Source: Pseudopedobacter sp045629485 (lineage in GTDB: Bacteria > Bacteroidota > Bacteroidia > Sphingobacteriales > Sphingobacteriaceae). From it: 57,198 nt of DNA. The notes below the pieces were generated by a model that was given only the letters and a program-made list of their open reading frames with translations, did not search any database and was not told the DNA's origin. The stretch spans positions 1-57,198 of the forward strand of contig JAZQRF010000272.1 of the NCBI GenBank assembly GCA_045629485.1. The letters are read 5' to 3'. Made by a program: the position numbers and the translations under genes. The number at the start of each line of letters is the position of its first letter. The first letter of the stretch is position 1. This document shows positions 9,111 to 18,161 of the stretch, one piece after another.

Positions 9111-10313
9111 ATGAATTTTGTATTTGTAAGTCTTCAAAGAATTGGAACCGGACGCGAATCTACCTCTACGAGCCTGGCCAAAGAATTGTCTAAAAATCAT
9201 CGGGTTTTGTATGTAAATCCTCCTTTAGACAGAAAAACATGGCTTTCCAGAAACAACGATTCCTATACGAAAGCTCATATAAAACTTGTTAAAGAAAAAA
9301 AAGCCGGTTTATTAAAAGCATCAGAGAACTTATGGATACTTAATCCTGAAGCAGTATTAGAATCTATCAACTGGATTCCTTTTACTGCTTTATTTTCTAT
9401 CATGAACAAGGTAAACAATAAGAAATTTGCCAAAAATATAAAAAGCGCCCTTCATGAACTTCAATTCGATTCTTTTATTATTATAAATGATAAAGATATG
9501 TTTAGAAGTTATTATTTAAAAGAACTCCTAAAGCCTAAGCTTTATATTTATTTGGATCGGGATTTTACCCTGGGGATTGATTATTGGAAAAAACATGGTA
9601 CACTGCTCGAGCCTCTATTAATGCAAAAGGCCGATGCTGTGGTTTGTAATTCGATAGACTTTGTTAAGAATGCCAGTAGATATAATAAAAATAGTTTTTA
9701 CATAGGAAATGGAGTAGATGTGGAATTGTTTACTGCCAATGCAACTTATGAGAAGCCGAAGGAACTTAAAAACCTGGTTCATCCTATTATAGGTTATGTA
9801 GGGGCACTTAACGCCTTAAGACTTGATCTCGATTTGTTGGTACAAGCAGTTGAGTCTAGACCAGATTTGAGTTTTGTTTTTATTGGGGAGGAGGACGATA
9901 CTTTTCTACGCAGTAAGCTTCATAATTTATCAAATGCTTATTTTTTTGGGAATATCCATAAAACGATCATCCCAACCTATATTTATTTTTTTGATGTATG
10001 TATTAATCCCCAGGTGGTTAATAAGATTACTATAGGTAATTTTCCACTTAAGATTATAGAGTACCTCGCGATGGGAAAACCTGTTGTGGCGATTAGTACC
10101 AATACCATGAAGGAAGTTTTTTCCAGTATAACGCACCTGGCTCAAACTCCTGAGGAATTTATAATGGCGTTAGACAACGCACTGCAGGAAGGTGATAATC
10201 ATACAGAACAAAGAATTGCCTTTGCAAATAACTTTACCTGGGAAAAAGTGGTAGGGTTGTTACTGAAGCATATCAAACAAGTAGAAAGTAATAGTAAATG
10301 CTTACTTGTATAG
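9111..10313 (+). CDS. GT4-like glycosyltransferase (TuaH-like)
   Basis: A 400-residue GT-B glycosyltransferase. The N-terminus (MNFVFVSLQRIGTGRESTSTSL followed by VLYVNPPLDR) resembles the TuaH-like group of GT4-related enzymes. The donor domain is recognisable by IIGYVGALNALRLDLDLL, FVFIGEED, and KIIEYLAMGKPVVAIST, the last containing the usual Glu of GT-B retaining enzymes. It is the only plus-strand gene within the polysaccharide locus and is transcribed between two leftward groups. Its last 12 bp overlap the end of the convergent GT8 gene. The specificity is unknown. Confidence 0.84.
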   Translation: MNFVFVSLQRIGTGRESTSTSLAKELSKNHRVLYVNPPLDRKTWLSRNNDSYTKAHIKLVKEKKAGLLKASENLWILNPEAVLESINWIPFTALFSIMNKVNNKKFAKNIKSALHELQFDSFIIINDKDMFRSYYLKELLKPKLYIYLDRDFTLGIDYWKKHGTLLEPLLMQKADAVVCNSIDFVKNASRYNKNSFYIGNGVDVELFTANATYEKPKELKNLVHPIIGYVGALNALRLDLDLLVQAVESRPDLSFVFIGEEDDTFLRSKLHNLSNAYFFGNIHKTIIPTYIYFFDVCINPQVVNKITIGNFPLKIIEYLAMGKPVVAISTNTMKEVFSSITHLAQTPEEFIMALDNALQEGDNHTEQRIAFANNFTWEKVVGLLLKHIKQVESNSKCLLV

Positions 10314-11189
10314 TGCAATTTTTTCTAATTTATTCAACAGTATTTTAACATATCGGCTAAATTCATTTACCGGGGTTGTATGATGCCAGGCCGTCTTGTT
10401 TAAATAGTCAAAAAAAAGCTTCTTAAATTCGGGGTTATAGTTGTAAGATTTATAAATAGGTTTTCTTCCTGTAAAATGTATAAGATAAGGTTCTTGTTCC
10501 GAAAGTGTATCAGAAAACACATTCCATCTCGGATCAATCGCTTTCCAGTCATTAGCCAAAACTACATTTAACCCATATTGATCGGGGTAATTTAAGAAAG
10601 GCTTATTACTTTTCACACAAAGCAGCACTTTATTTGCCAGATCTAATTTTCTGCATACATGGGTATTTATTAATAGTAAACCAGTATTGAAATAAGGTAA
10701 ATTTCCATCCAACCCAAGTTCTTTATAGTTTTTTATACCAGCCCACGAATTAAATGTTTTGGCTCTGGGATCTACAACAGCGCCTAAAGGATAATTTTCT
10801 ATGTCAATCTTCCATAGTTCACTAATGTCGCCAAGCATAATCATATCCACATCAAGGTATAATGCTTTTTCTATTTCCTTTGGTATAAAATAGGGAATAA
10901 ACAAACGCATATAAATATTTACCGGATAAAAACTTTTATCATCAGGAAGATTTACGTTATCCGGAATAACGCCGTCCATGTTTACCCAAATCAGGGTAAC
11001 GACGGTTGGGTTTATAGATTGTTGTAATTTTTTTCTGTTTTTTAAACTAATGCCGTCATCAACAATATAGATACTAATTAATTCTTCGGTGTAATGGTTT
11101 ACTTCGATAGACTTTATGAGGGCGGCTAATAAAGAGATGTAATGATTATCGCAAACCGTAACCACCGTTATTACATTTTTTTCTGACAT
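10302..11189 (-). CDS. Family 8 glycosyltransferase
   Basis: A 295-residue GT8 (LgtC/GspA-like). The N-terminus TVVTVCDNHYISLLAALIKSI is the usual UDP-sugar binding start. The metal-binding DVD motif is at residues 113-115 (LYLDVDMIMLGD). PYFNTGLLLIN and the C-terminal YLIHFTGRKP with its metal-binding His follow. Family members are retaining galactosyl- or glucosyltransferases using UDP-sugars. It is the last gene of the leftward operon starting at 18071, 20 bp after the acyltransferase gene. The 3' end overlaps the convergent GT4-like gene by 12 bp. Confidence 0.88.
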   Translation of the reverse strand: MSEKNVITVVTVCDNHYISLLAALIKSIEVNHYTEELISIYIVDDGISLKNRKKLQQSINPTVVTLIWVNMDGVIPDNVNLPDDKSFYPVNIYMRLFIPYFIPKEIEKALYLDVDMIMLGDISELWKIDIENYPLGAVVDPRAKTFNSWAGIKNYKELGLDGNLPYFNTGLLLINTHVCRKLDLANKVLLCVKSNKPFLNYPDQYGLNVVLANDWKAIDPRWNVFSDTLSEQEPYLIHFTGRKPIYKSYNYNPEFKKLFFDYLNKTAWHHTTPVNEFSRYVKILLNKLEKIALYK

Positions 11190-11209
11190 GCCTTAGAATT
11201 ATAGAAGTA

Positions 11210-12382
11210 TTAAAAACTTAACTTTAAACCTTCTTTCATTTTAGTAGACAAATTATTATACCAATTTCTTCTCATACATGGCTTTTCTATAATTATGAAA
11301 AATATAACTGATATTAAAAAAACCAATAGGGCTAAAATAATAAAGTGTATAAACCAGTCAACAAGGTAGTAATTACTGAATTTTCTGTTAATTGGTAAAT
11401 TATCAAAACTCCAAATAATTGGATTATGTAACAGGTAAATAGAATAACACATGCCACCAATAGTAGTAAGCACTTTTTTACTTAATAAGTTTTTCCAGAA
11501 GGGTGTAAATAAGACCAGGTAGTAAAAAGAAAATATAAAGAAAGGGTGTAAAAACTCCCATCCAATTTTTGAGAAAAGGTTAGAGTTTAAGCTATTATGG
11601 TGAGACCATAGAAGGCAGAAGAATACCATGCCGGCAATAATTTCCAATAATAGATTTGTTTTTTTGAAAATTTTGTCGCCTGAAACGAATAGGTCTGCAA
11701 GTAAAAAGCCTATAAAGAAATATTGTAGGAAATCGTAAATAGATAAAAAAGGAGCTTTAAAGGTGTTTTGTAAGCATACAAAGATTAGTATAAGTACCAG
11801 AATAATACTCCTTCTTAACCGGGGTTTATAGGCAAATATCTTGGCAATAAAAGGCGCTAAAAGATAAAACTGTACTTCAACCTCCAGGCTCCAGGCTACT
11901 GCATTGATTAAGGGCAAAGTGTCTCTGCCGTAAAATAGGTTATGAGTGTAGGTTAATGAAGCTAGCAAGTTAGGAATTCCTTGGGAAAAGGTGTACTGAT
12001 GAAAAATAAAAACACCAGCTATGAAAAGTAAAATCATTACAATAAAATATGGAGGTTCTATACGAAATAGCCTCCGGAGGTAATAATCTTTTAATAATGG
12101 TTTTTTATCGTTCTTTAAATAATGTTTAGCAAAGGGTAAAAATAAAATGAAGCCGCTAATTACAAAAAACAAATGGACACCATAGGAGCCATTTGCTGCA
12201 ATGAAATTTAATAAACCATAATCAGATGGGATAGTGGTATAATTTCCTTCATTCTTTAGAATAAAAAAGATATTAAAATGGCAAATAAAAACACTGGCGA
12301 TGGCAATAAATCTGAGGCCATCTATTTCAGGCATAAATATTTTTGAATTTGTATCTCTGCGTAGTATGTTAAATATATTCAC
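11210..12382 (-). CDS. Acyltransferase-3 family membrane protein (OafA-like)
   Basis: A 390-residue integral membrane acyltransferase of the AcylT-3 (OafA/NodX/YrhL) family. The signature EIDGLRFIAIASVFICHF near residue 20 contains the expected His. About ten hydrophobic helices follow, with VHLFFVISGFILFLPF, RLFRIEPPYFIVM and AVAWSLEVEVQFYLLAPF as further family landmarks. Members O-acetylate or O-succinylate surface polysaccharides. The start overlaps the 3' end of the wzy-like gene by 14 bp, so translation is probably coupled. It is a second acylation system in this locus besides the MBOAT/SGNH pair. Confidence 0.9.
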   Translation of the reverse strand: MNIFNILRRDTNSKIFMPEIDGLRFIAIASVFICHFNIFFILKNEGNYTTIPSDYGLLNFIAANGSYGVHLFFVISGFILFLPFAKHYLKNDKKPLLKDYYLRRLFRIEPPYFIVMILLFIAGVFIFHQYTFSQGIPNLLASLTYTHNLFYGRDTLPLINAVAWSLEVEVQFYLLAPFIAKIFAYKPRLRRSIILVLILIFVCLQNTFKAPFLSIYDFLQYFFIGFLLADLFVSGDKIFKKTNLLLEIIAGMVFFCLLWSHHNSLNSNLFSKIGWEFLHPFFIFSFYYLVLFTPFWKNLLSKKVLTTIGGMCYSIYLLHNPIIWSFDNLPINRKFSNYYLVDWFIHFIILALLVFLISVIFFIIIEKPCMRRNWYNNLSTKMKEGLKLSF

Positions 12383-13892
12383 CTGATGTTATTTGTTTCT
12401 TTTCATTATCTCTTTTATCTATTTGATACGTTACTGTAATCAAAGCGATTACTAAATAGAAATAGATGCTGGAGGGAAATTGGACTATAGCTTCCTGAGG
12501 ATAACTACCTACATGGAATGCAAAAGCTATTAAAGTCATCGCAAGACAATAGTTCTTAAGTTCCGGATTCTTTATCCTGTAATAATTATCAATACCATTT
12601 CTAATAACCACAAAAAGCAATGTACAAAATAAAAACAATCCAATCCAGCCTAACTCTACGGCCACACGAACGTAACCACTATCTGGGGCAAAACCTGTAA
12701 GTACAGAGTGTCTTACCAGTTTTTTCCCTGTAGCGCTTACCGCACCCAGACCTGCACCAAAAGGATGTGAACGTATATACGGCTGTATTCTTTTTTGATT
12801 GATTGACCTAACATTAAAAGAAGCATCTTCCGATGGTCTGAAAGCGGTTTGAAATCTGTAAATATGCGAATTAGTAGTGGGTACAAAAATTAAGAATGCA
12901 AAGGCTAAACCTGCAAATACAGAAAAAATAAGAATTTGCTTATTCAGTTTAAGAATAACCAGGATTATTAAAGCGGCGGGTAATAAAACATAGGCTCCCC
13001 TGGTGCCCGAGTAAATCATAGACAGCAGTAAAATCATGGTTATGATACCTAATATTATTTTTTTATAAAATTTAATGGGTCCAAATAGGAGTACAATACA
13101 TAAGATGCTACTAACCACCATATTGTAAGAAAAAGCAACCGGGTCGGAGAAAATGGAGAAGCGCCTCCAGTGTCCGGCTATAAAAAGAAGGTTTTTAATT
13201 TTAGGATCAGAATTTAAATAAGCTTGTTCGAAAGGGAAAAAACCAATATATTCTTGCCATAAACCGTATAAAGCCGCAAATAAAGAGAAAGCGATCCAAA
13301 GTTTAAGGATAAATCTAATGAATTCTATAGTTTTAATGTAGTAAACAAATACAAAGTACATTAACATAACTACAGCAACAGACCTGATACTGTACACCCA
13401 AACCAACCTTGATTCGGCCACCGGGTTAAACAGTTGCAAGATGTTATAGCCAATCCATATGAGAATCATATAGGAAACTGGATTTTTAAATATTTTCCAG
13501 TTAGGATGATATTTTTGCTTAATTAAGAATCCAATGATTAGGAGAGCCTGGATACCATCTAATACTGTACCCAAAGGGAAACTTATCCCCATTCTTAAAA
13601 ACCACATGACCAGATAAGCGGAGACTAATAGAACAGTAATGCCTACTTTAGGATAAGCAACAATAAAATAAATAGCAGGAAGTCCAATAATAATAGCCAT
13701 AATAATTAGGGCTATTTTGGTACCTCCGGAACTTATTAAAATACCTAATGAAAGACAGCAGACTGTAAGGAAGATATAGCCTAAAGGACTAGCTAATTTC
13801 TTATGAAGCAGCTCATCTTTAAGATCAATATTGTACCAGCGCTTGTTTGCTTTTTCCGGAACATTACCAACATTTAATTTGTATTGTTCCAC
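12369..13892 (-). CDS. O-antigen ligase/polymerase family protein (Wzy-like)
   Basis: A 507-residue polytopic membrane protein with the O-antigen ligase/polymerase (Wzy_C) pattern: clusters of helices, then a periplasmic region containing SGTRGAYVLLPAA, RSHPFGAGLGAVS and GFAPDSGYVRVAVELGWIG. Such proteins polymerise lipid-linked repeat units at the periplasmic face. In an exopolysaccharide locus the polymerase role is more likely than lipid-A ligation. The start is a GTG at 13892, sharing one base with the stop of an upstream 46-codon reading frame (TAGTG), a strong sign of coupled translation. The 3' end overlaps the acyltransferase gene by 14 bp. Confidence 0.85.
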   Translation of the reverse strand: MEQYKLNVGNVPEKANKRWYNIDLKDELLHKKLASPLGYIFLTVCCLSLGILISSGGTKIALIIMAIIIGLPAIYFIVAYPKVGITVLLVSAYLVMWFLRMGISFPLGTVLDGIQALLIIGFLIKQKYHPNWKIFKNPVSYMILIWIGYNILQLFNPVAESRLVWVYSIRSVAVVMLMYFVFVYYIKTIEFIRFILKLWIAFSLFAALYGLWQEYIGFFPFEQAYLNSDPKIKNLLFIAGHWRRFSIFSDPVAFSYNMVVSSILCIVLLFGPIKFYKKIILGIITMILLLSMIYSGTRGAYVLLPAALIILVILKLNKQILIFSVFAGLAFAFLIFVPTTNSHIYRFQTAFRPSEDASFNVRSINQKRIQPYIRSHPFGAGLGAVSATGKKLVRHSVLTGFAPDSGYVRVAVELGWIGLFLFCTLLFVVIRNGIDNYYRIKNPELKNYCLAMTLIAFAFHVGSYPQEAIVQFPSSIYFYLVIALITVTYQIDKRDNEKKQITSGEYI

Positions 13893-14032
13893 TACAAAAA
13901 CAACAGTTTAATGAAAAAATAATAAACCGTAAGAAAGCAAAAGCCAATTGCAATTATCCTTGTGATCTGGCTTAATCTTTTGCTTTTGAAAAAATCGTTA
14001 TTTCCGGCTGTTTTATCAGGTTCTATTTTCAT
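13892..14032 (-). CDS. 46-residue membrane microprotein between GT2 and wzy
   Basis: A short reading frame that fills the only gap in this otherwise gapless operon. It begins with ATG at 14032, overlapping the end of the GT2 gene by 17 bp, and ends in TAG at 13892-13894, overlapping the GTG of the Wzy-like gene by one base. The product starts MKIEPDKTAGNNDFF, then has a Lys/Arg-rich stretch (KSKRLSQITR). A single hydrophobic segment of about 20 residues follows (IIAIGFCFLTVYYFFIKLLF). This predicts one transmembrane helix with a basic cytosolic N-terminus. I do not recognise a family. The position suggests either a small partner of Wzy or the co-polymerase, or a leader that couples translation. 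Confidence 0.6.
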   Translation of the reverse strand: MKIEPDKTAGNNDFFKSKRLSQITRIIAIGFCFLTVYYFFIKLLFL

Positions 14033-15227
14033 GATCGCCATTTTTATCTGTATCTAAACCATCAGTATGGAAATGTTGTGTAGATACTGAGTATTTATTT
14101 GCCCTATAACTTTTCAGTAAAGAAATAAATTGCAAAGCCATAAAATGTGGAATATTTAAAAGAGAGTGATAGATTTTTTTATTCGTGTTTGAGTGATGCA
14201 AAGCAATAAAAAATCCTATGGTAAATAAGATAAGCCCTGCAAACCAAATTAGAGCTACTATGGGGTTGATGAAAATATTAATGATCAAAAGAATAGCTGA
14301 CAGGATAAGAAACAAAAATAGGGGTGGGCGTAATAATATAATTCCAAAAAGAAACTGGTTAATATTAAAGTGCACTAAGCCTTTTGTGATTAAAGAAAAA
14401 CCAAGTTTAAAATATTTAAACCAGGTATTAATCCATCTGGCCCGCTGTTTTACTAGTTGATCTGATTTAGAAGTTTTTTCATCATAAACTATAGCTTTTT
14501 CATTAAAAGCAATCCGCTTTCGATTACTTAAAATAAAGTATTGCAGAACTTTGTCAAATCCTGCTCCCTGTACTTGGTGCTTGGTCAAAAAATCGGAATA
14601 TAAGCATGTCGTAAATGCCATGCCAGAACCGGCCAATGTTGCAGAAGAGCCTAATTGAAACAATACTTTTCCATCAAAAAAATGATAATAGAGATCTCTG
14701 GCAGCGTCTAGACAAGAAAATGTCGTATCCAGATTTTTAGCTTCCCGGATGCCTTGTACAGCTTCGTATCCTTCACTAAAGGATTTGTTCATTTCGTTAA
14801 GGTACTGGGGATGAACGAGGTTGTCACTATCAATGATGGTTAATCTTTCATGCTGTCTAACAAAATGCGCTACTGCATACTGATGAGAACCGGTGTTGCT
14901 GGCTATTACATGTTCAGGTTTTAATAAAATAATTTTATCATTACTAAATTCCAGATGAGAAACATCCTCACAGTTATCAGCAACAATATATGCCAGGTAA
15001 TTACTGTAATCTAATTTCTCAATAGATTTAACAACAGCAAATAAATTGTTGGTTTCCTGGTAGGCGGTTATGATAATAGCATAATCTGCCTCTTGAAGAT
15101 TGGCATTAAAATCTGCTTGTCTTTTTCTAATGAAAACTTTAAACACGATAAACAACACAATGGGCAGAATAAGATTGAATCCTATAGCCCATTGAATTAA
15201 ATACCATATAAAATCGATAATACTCAT
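14016..15227 (-). CDS. Membrane-bound family 2 glycosyltransferase
   Basis: A 403-residue GT2 with an N-terminal membrane helix, a GT-A domain and C-terminal membrane helices. Visible motifs are YAIIITAYQETNNL (nucleotide-binding start), LTIIDSDNLVHPQYL with a D-x-D, and VKQRARWINTWF, which fits the Q-x-x-R-W motif of membrane-embedded synthases. At least two hydrophobic helices follow near residues 285-345. The architecture resembles processive synthases, but a single-addition role in repeat-unit assembly is also possible. The ATG directly follows the TAA of the Wzc-like gene (TAAATG), and the 3' end overlaps the microprotein start. Confidence 0.85.
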   Translation of the reverse strand: MSIIDFIWYLIQWAIGFNLILPIVLFIVFKVFIRKRQADFNANLQEADYAIIITAYQETNNLFAVVKSIEKLDYSNYLAYIVADNCEDVSHLEFSNDKIILLKPEHVIASNTGSHQYAVAHFVRQHERLTIIDSDNLVHPQYLNEMNKSFSEGYEAVQGIREAKNLDTTFSCLDAARDLYYHFFDGKVLFQLGSSATLAGSGMAFTTCLYSDFLTKHQVQGAGFDKVLQYFILSNRKRIAFNEKAIVYDEKTSKSDQLVKQRARWINTWFKYFKLGFSLITKGLVHFNINQFLFGIILLRPPLFLFLILSAILLIINIFINPIVALIWFAGLILFTIGFFIALHHSNTNKKIYHSLLNIPHFMALQFISLLKSYRANKYSVSTQHFHTDGLDTDKNGDHENRT

Positions 15228-17381
15228 TTAGGAATATTCAGAAGTTTGTTTGTTCAAGACCCAGCCATTAAATTTTGCTCCCAAGCCATTTAAATAATTT
15301 ACATACTGTTTTTTGTTTTCTGCAAGGGTTTGACCCGCTTCAAAAACTGCTACGATGTTTTTGGAGAATAACATCCATTCTGTGGCCTGGTTTAGTTTTA
15401 TTAATGGAACAGTTTCGATAATGATAACATCAAATAAATCTTTTAATTCAGCTAATTTATTGTTAATGTTATCTTCAGTAATTATTTCAAGCGGAGACTT
15501 ATCACCACCACGGTTACCCATTACTGTAAAAGAAGCACTGTCTTGTGTAGATTTAACCGATGCTGTTCCCAAAAAGAAATCTTCAATAAAAATATCAGGC
15601 TTAATATGGTTACTGATATCAGGGTGACTAAAGTTTCCATCAATTAATAACACTTTTTTGTTCGTCAATTTCCAGGCGAAGGCAAGGTTAAGTGCCAGTA
15701 AGGTCTTTCCTTCATATTTGTTAATACTGGTAATAAGTAGAACTTTGTCCTTTAACTCCTTATCGATTTCGAACCTAATAGAGCGCACCTGGGATTTAAA
15801 TTCTGCCTGATCGGGGCTTAATTCTTTGGTACTCCAAATCTTTTTGAGGTCAAGTACCCCATTTTTAAGAATATGCATGGAACCTAGTACAGCACTATTA
15901 GTTTTATTGGCTAATGCTTTAGGCGTTCGGATGGTATTATCAATCAGGAAAAGTATAAAGATAACAGCCACACAAAACACAAAGCTTATAATCCCACTTA
16001 AAATAACCAGCAACATTTTTTTAGAAGCCTGGGCCAGGCCTGGCATGGCTTTTTGAACCATGTTAAGTTTAATGGAGAGCCCGTATTCCATGTTACTCTG
16101 GTTAAACTTATGCAAAATATCTAGGTATTCTCTGCTAGTTACATCAACTTCCCGCTCCATAGACTGCACTTCTGCCTCATGCGGAACCAACTTGTCGAAC
16201 TCTCCGTTTAAATTATTTAGCTGCTTCTCCAGCAGGTTCATGCTGTATCTGAGCATATCGAGCTGAATATCCAGAGTTAATTTCTGCTGTACAATTTCTT
16301 GTTTTGCTGCCAGTGGATTATAAATGTACTGATCAGTATAGCGGTTAATCTGGTTAGCTAATATGTTTTGAAGAGAATCTATAGAGTTTTTGTAACGGGT
16401 TTCATAACCGCTTTCAATATATAAGTCATGTAAAGAACGCAGCTGTTCCTTGGTACTCATAATATTTTGGTTCACTTTTGTTAAAGTAGATTCCAGGTAA
16501 CTTCGCTCATTAGGGTTAAATTTTCTGTCAATTTCGTTTAATGCACCGGCCTTGGAAGCAATGCCTTCCAATGTTTGCTGTTTCCTGTCGGTATAATTTA
16601 GTATTTGAGCATATAACTGGCTTGACTGCTCTTCAAGGTTAAGCACCCTGTTTTTTATTTTATAATCTCTAAGAGCGGCCACTTTATCGTTCATGGCATC
16701 CCGTTTTTCCTGTAATAACCTGCCTAGAAAAGTAGTTGCTTTTCGTTGGTTGGTTTTTACCAGATAGGTGTAATATTTAATAAATTCTTCACTTAAAGAG
16801 TTTACTACAAAGGCCGAAAGTTCAGGGTTCTCAGAGTCAAATTCTATGTTAATAAAATCACTATCACCAGATCGGTATATTCTTAATTTATCTTTGATGG
16901 CATCGCTGTTATATTTCATAGAACGTAGCATGTTGTACAAGCCCTTCTGATCATTATCCCAAAGGTTAAGTCCTTCGGTATTTTTATATTTTTCCCTAAA
17001 AACAGCTAAAGCTTTAGCTATATGATAGGATTTTAAATCTTTAACAAATTTGCTTTTTTCTCTAAAAGGTTCAGGAGAAGTGAGGTCGTGAATAATTAGC
17101 AGATAGGAAACCTGGTCCAACATTTTTTTCATCTTCATCATCTCTACCAGGTTGCTGAATTCCTGGTTTACCTGTGTAGCTTTAGGAGCATCAGAGCCTG
17201 ATAAATAAGTTGTCTGCTGAGTTTCATCAACTATGCCTGTGGATAATTGAGCTTGTGAAACATATGAGTCGGGAAGATTTCTAACCAAAAAGAAAGTGAT
17301 AATAATGGTAAGAATTGGGATAATAAGTAAAGTGTACTTGTGCTTTTTTAGTAATCTAAAAAAAATAGATAATTCTTCCAT
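15228..17381 (-). CDS. Wzz/Wzc-like polysaccharide co-polymerase with degenerate ATPase
   Basis: A 717-residue inner-membrane protein: TM1 at about 16-35, a long periplasmic coiled-coil region (200-440), TM2 at about 455-480, and a cytosolic CpsD/CapB-like domain (about 540-710). In bacterial tyrosine kinases this domain controls chain length and export. Here Walker A is reduced to NKYEGKT (Lys559), Walker A' is VLLIDGN (577-583), and the Walker B Asp is replaced by Glu656 (IIIETVPL). The usual C-terminal tyrosine cluster is missing; only Tyr716 remains. The fold is secure, but kinase activity is doubtful. It is packed without any gap between the TolC-like gene and the GT2 gene. Confidence 0.85.
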   Translation of the reverse strand: MEELSIFFRLLKKHKYTLLIIPILTIIITFFLVRNLPDSYVSQAQLSTGIVDETQQTTYLSGSDAPKATQVNQEFSNLVEMMKMKKMLDQVSYLLIIHDLTSPEPFREKSKFVKDLKSYHIAKALAVFREKYKNTEGLNLWDNDQKGLYNMLRSMKYNSDAIKDKLRIYRSGDSDFINIEFDSENPELSAFVVNSLSEEFIKYYTYLVKTNQRKATTFLGRLLQEKRDAMNDKVAALRDYKIKNRVLNLEEQSSQLYAQILNYTDRKQQTLEGIASKAGALNEIDRKFNPNERSYLESTLTKVNQNIMSTKEQLRSLHDLYIESGYETRYKNSIDSLQNILANQINRYTDQYIYNPLAAKQEIVQQKLTLDIQLDMLRYSMNLLEKQLNNLNGEFDKLVPHEAEVQSMEREVDVTSREYLDILHKFNQSNMEYGLSIKLNMVQKAMPGLAQASKKMLLVILSGIISFVFCVAVIFILFLIDNTIRTPKALANKTNSAVLGSMHILKNGVLDLKKIWSTKELSPDQAEFKSQVRSIRFEIDKELKDKVLLITSINKYEGKTLLALNLAFAWKLTNKKVLLIDGNFSHPDISNHIKPDIFIEDFFLGTASVKSTQDSASFTVMGNRGGDKSPLEIITEDNINNKLAELKDLFDVIIIETVPLIKLNQATEWMLFSKNIVAVFEAGQTLAENKKQYVNYLNGLGAKFNGWVLNKQTSEYS

Positions 17382-18071
17382 TTATTTAATTTCTTCCAGT
17401 TTTTTAGTAAGAAGTTCTTCTAATGATAATTTAGCGGTAGCATAACTAGCCTCTGCAGCTATTCTAGACTCCTGTGAATTGGTTAAAGCAAGGGAAGCAC
17501 TGTTATAGTCTTCAAAAGATATTTCACTTCTTTCGTACCTTGATTTTAAATGCATAAAAGATGCCTCGGTATCAACCACTTTTTTTGATGTTAATTTTAG
17601 TAAGTTTAAAGATTGCAGATAAGATACATATCGTCTTTTAACTTCGGCCTCCAGCTGAATCGTGTATTCGTCTCTTTCAGTTTCGGCAATTTTTAGCTCT
17701 TCCTTGGCATTCTTCACCTCGTAAGGTTTTTTTAAGAGCGAACTTGGGGAAAAAGAAACGCTAAACAGGTATCCACTTAATATACTGGTGGAGATGATGT
17801 CTACAGCATTTGTATTAGATCTATAAACATAAGATGCATTAAAAGGATCCAGCCAGGAAGTCTTTGTAAGCGAGATATTGTTTTCAGCAACTTTAATTCT
17901 GCTATCAAAATTCTTATTTTTTGGATAGTTCTCTTTTGCTGTTGCTACCAATTTCTCCATATATAAGTAAGAAAGGTCGCTCAAAATACTTTCCTGTGCT
18001 TTAAGATTGTTGTTGAACGGCAAGGCTTGATAGAGAAAAAGCAAAACAAAAGCCTTCTTTATAAATGTCAT
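17382..18071 (-). CDS. Half-length TolC-family outer-membrane protein
   Basis: A 229-residue predicted secreted protein with a signal peptide ending near LKAQ. The rest resembles one outer-membrane efflux protein (OEP/TolC) repeat: a beta stretch (NASYVYRSN, SGYLFSVSFSPSSLL) followed by a long helical hairpin from about residue 115 to 225. TolC-type proteins normally have two such repeats and more than 400 residues, so this is about half size. It is the first gene of the exopolysaccharide operon and abuts the Wzc-like gene. I infer that it forms, or helps form, the outer-membrane exit, because no Wza/OPX protein is seen here. A homo-oligomer would need more subunits than TolC. Confidence 0.72.
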   Translation of the reverse strand: MTFIKKAFVLLFLYQALPFNNNLKAQESILSDLSYLYMEKLVATAKENYPKNKNFDSRIKVAENNISLTKTSWLDPFNASYVYRSNTNAVDIISTSILSGYLFSVSFSPSSLLKKPYEVKNAKEELKIAETERDEYTIQLEAEVKRRYVSYLQSLNLLKLTSKKVVDTEASFMHLKSRYERSEISFEDYNSASLALTNSQESRIAAEASYATAKLSLEELLTKKLEEIK

Positions 18072-18091
18072 AAAACGATTGTAGTAATATT

Positions 18092-18099
18092 CAAATATA
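18092..18099 (-). promoter_or_regulatory. -7 element TATATTTG of the exopolysaccharide operon
   Basis: On the minus strand this is a perfect match to the Bacteroidota -7 consensus TAnnTTTG, ending 20 bp before the ATG of the TolC-like gene. A matching -33 element is not obvious. Confidence 0.55.
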
Positions 18100-18161
18100 T
18101 ATTCTTTATCTAAAAATATGCTAATATTGTACCATTAAAAAGTATGCATAAGTTATAGGCA

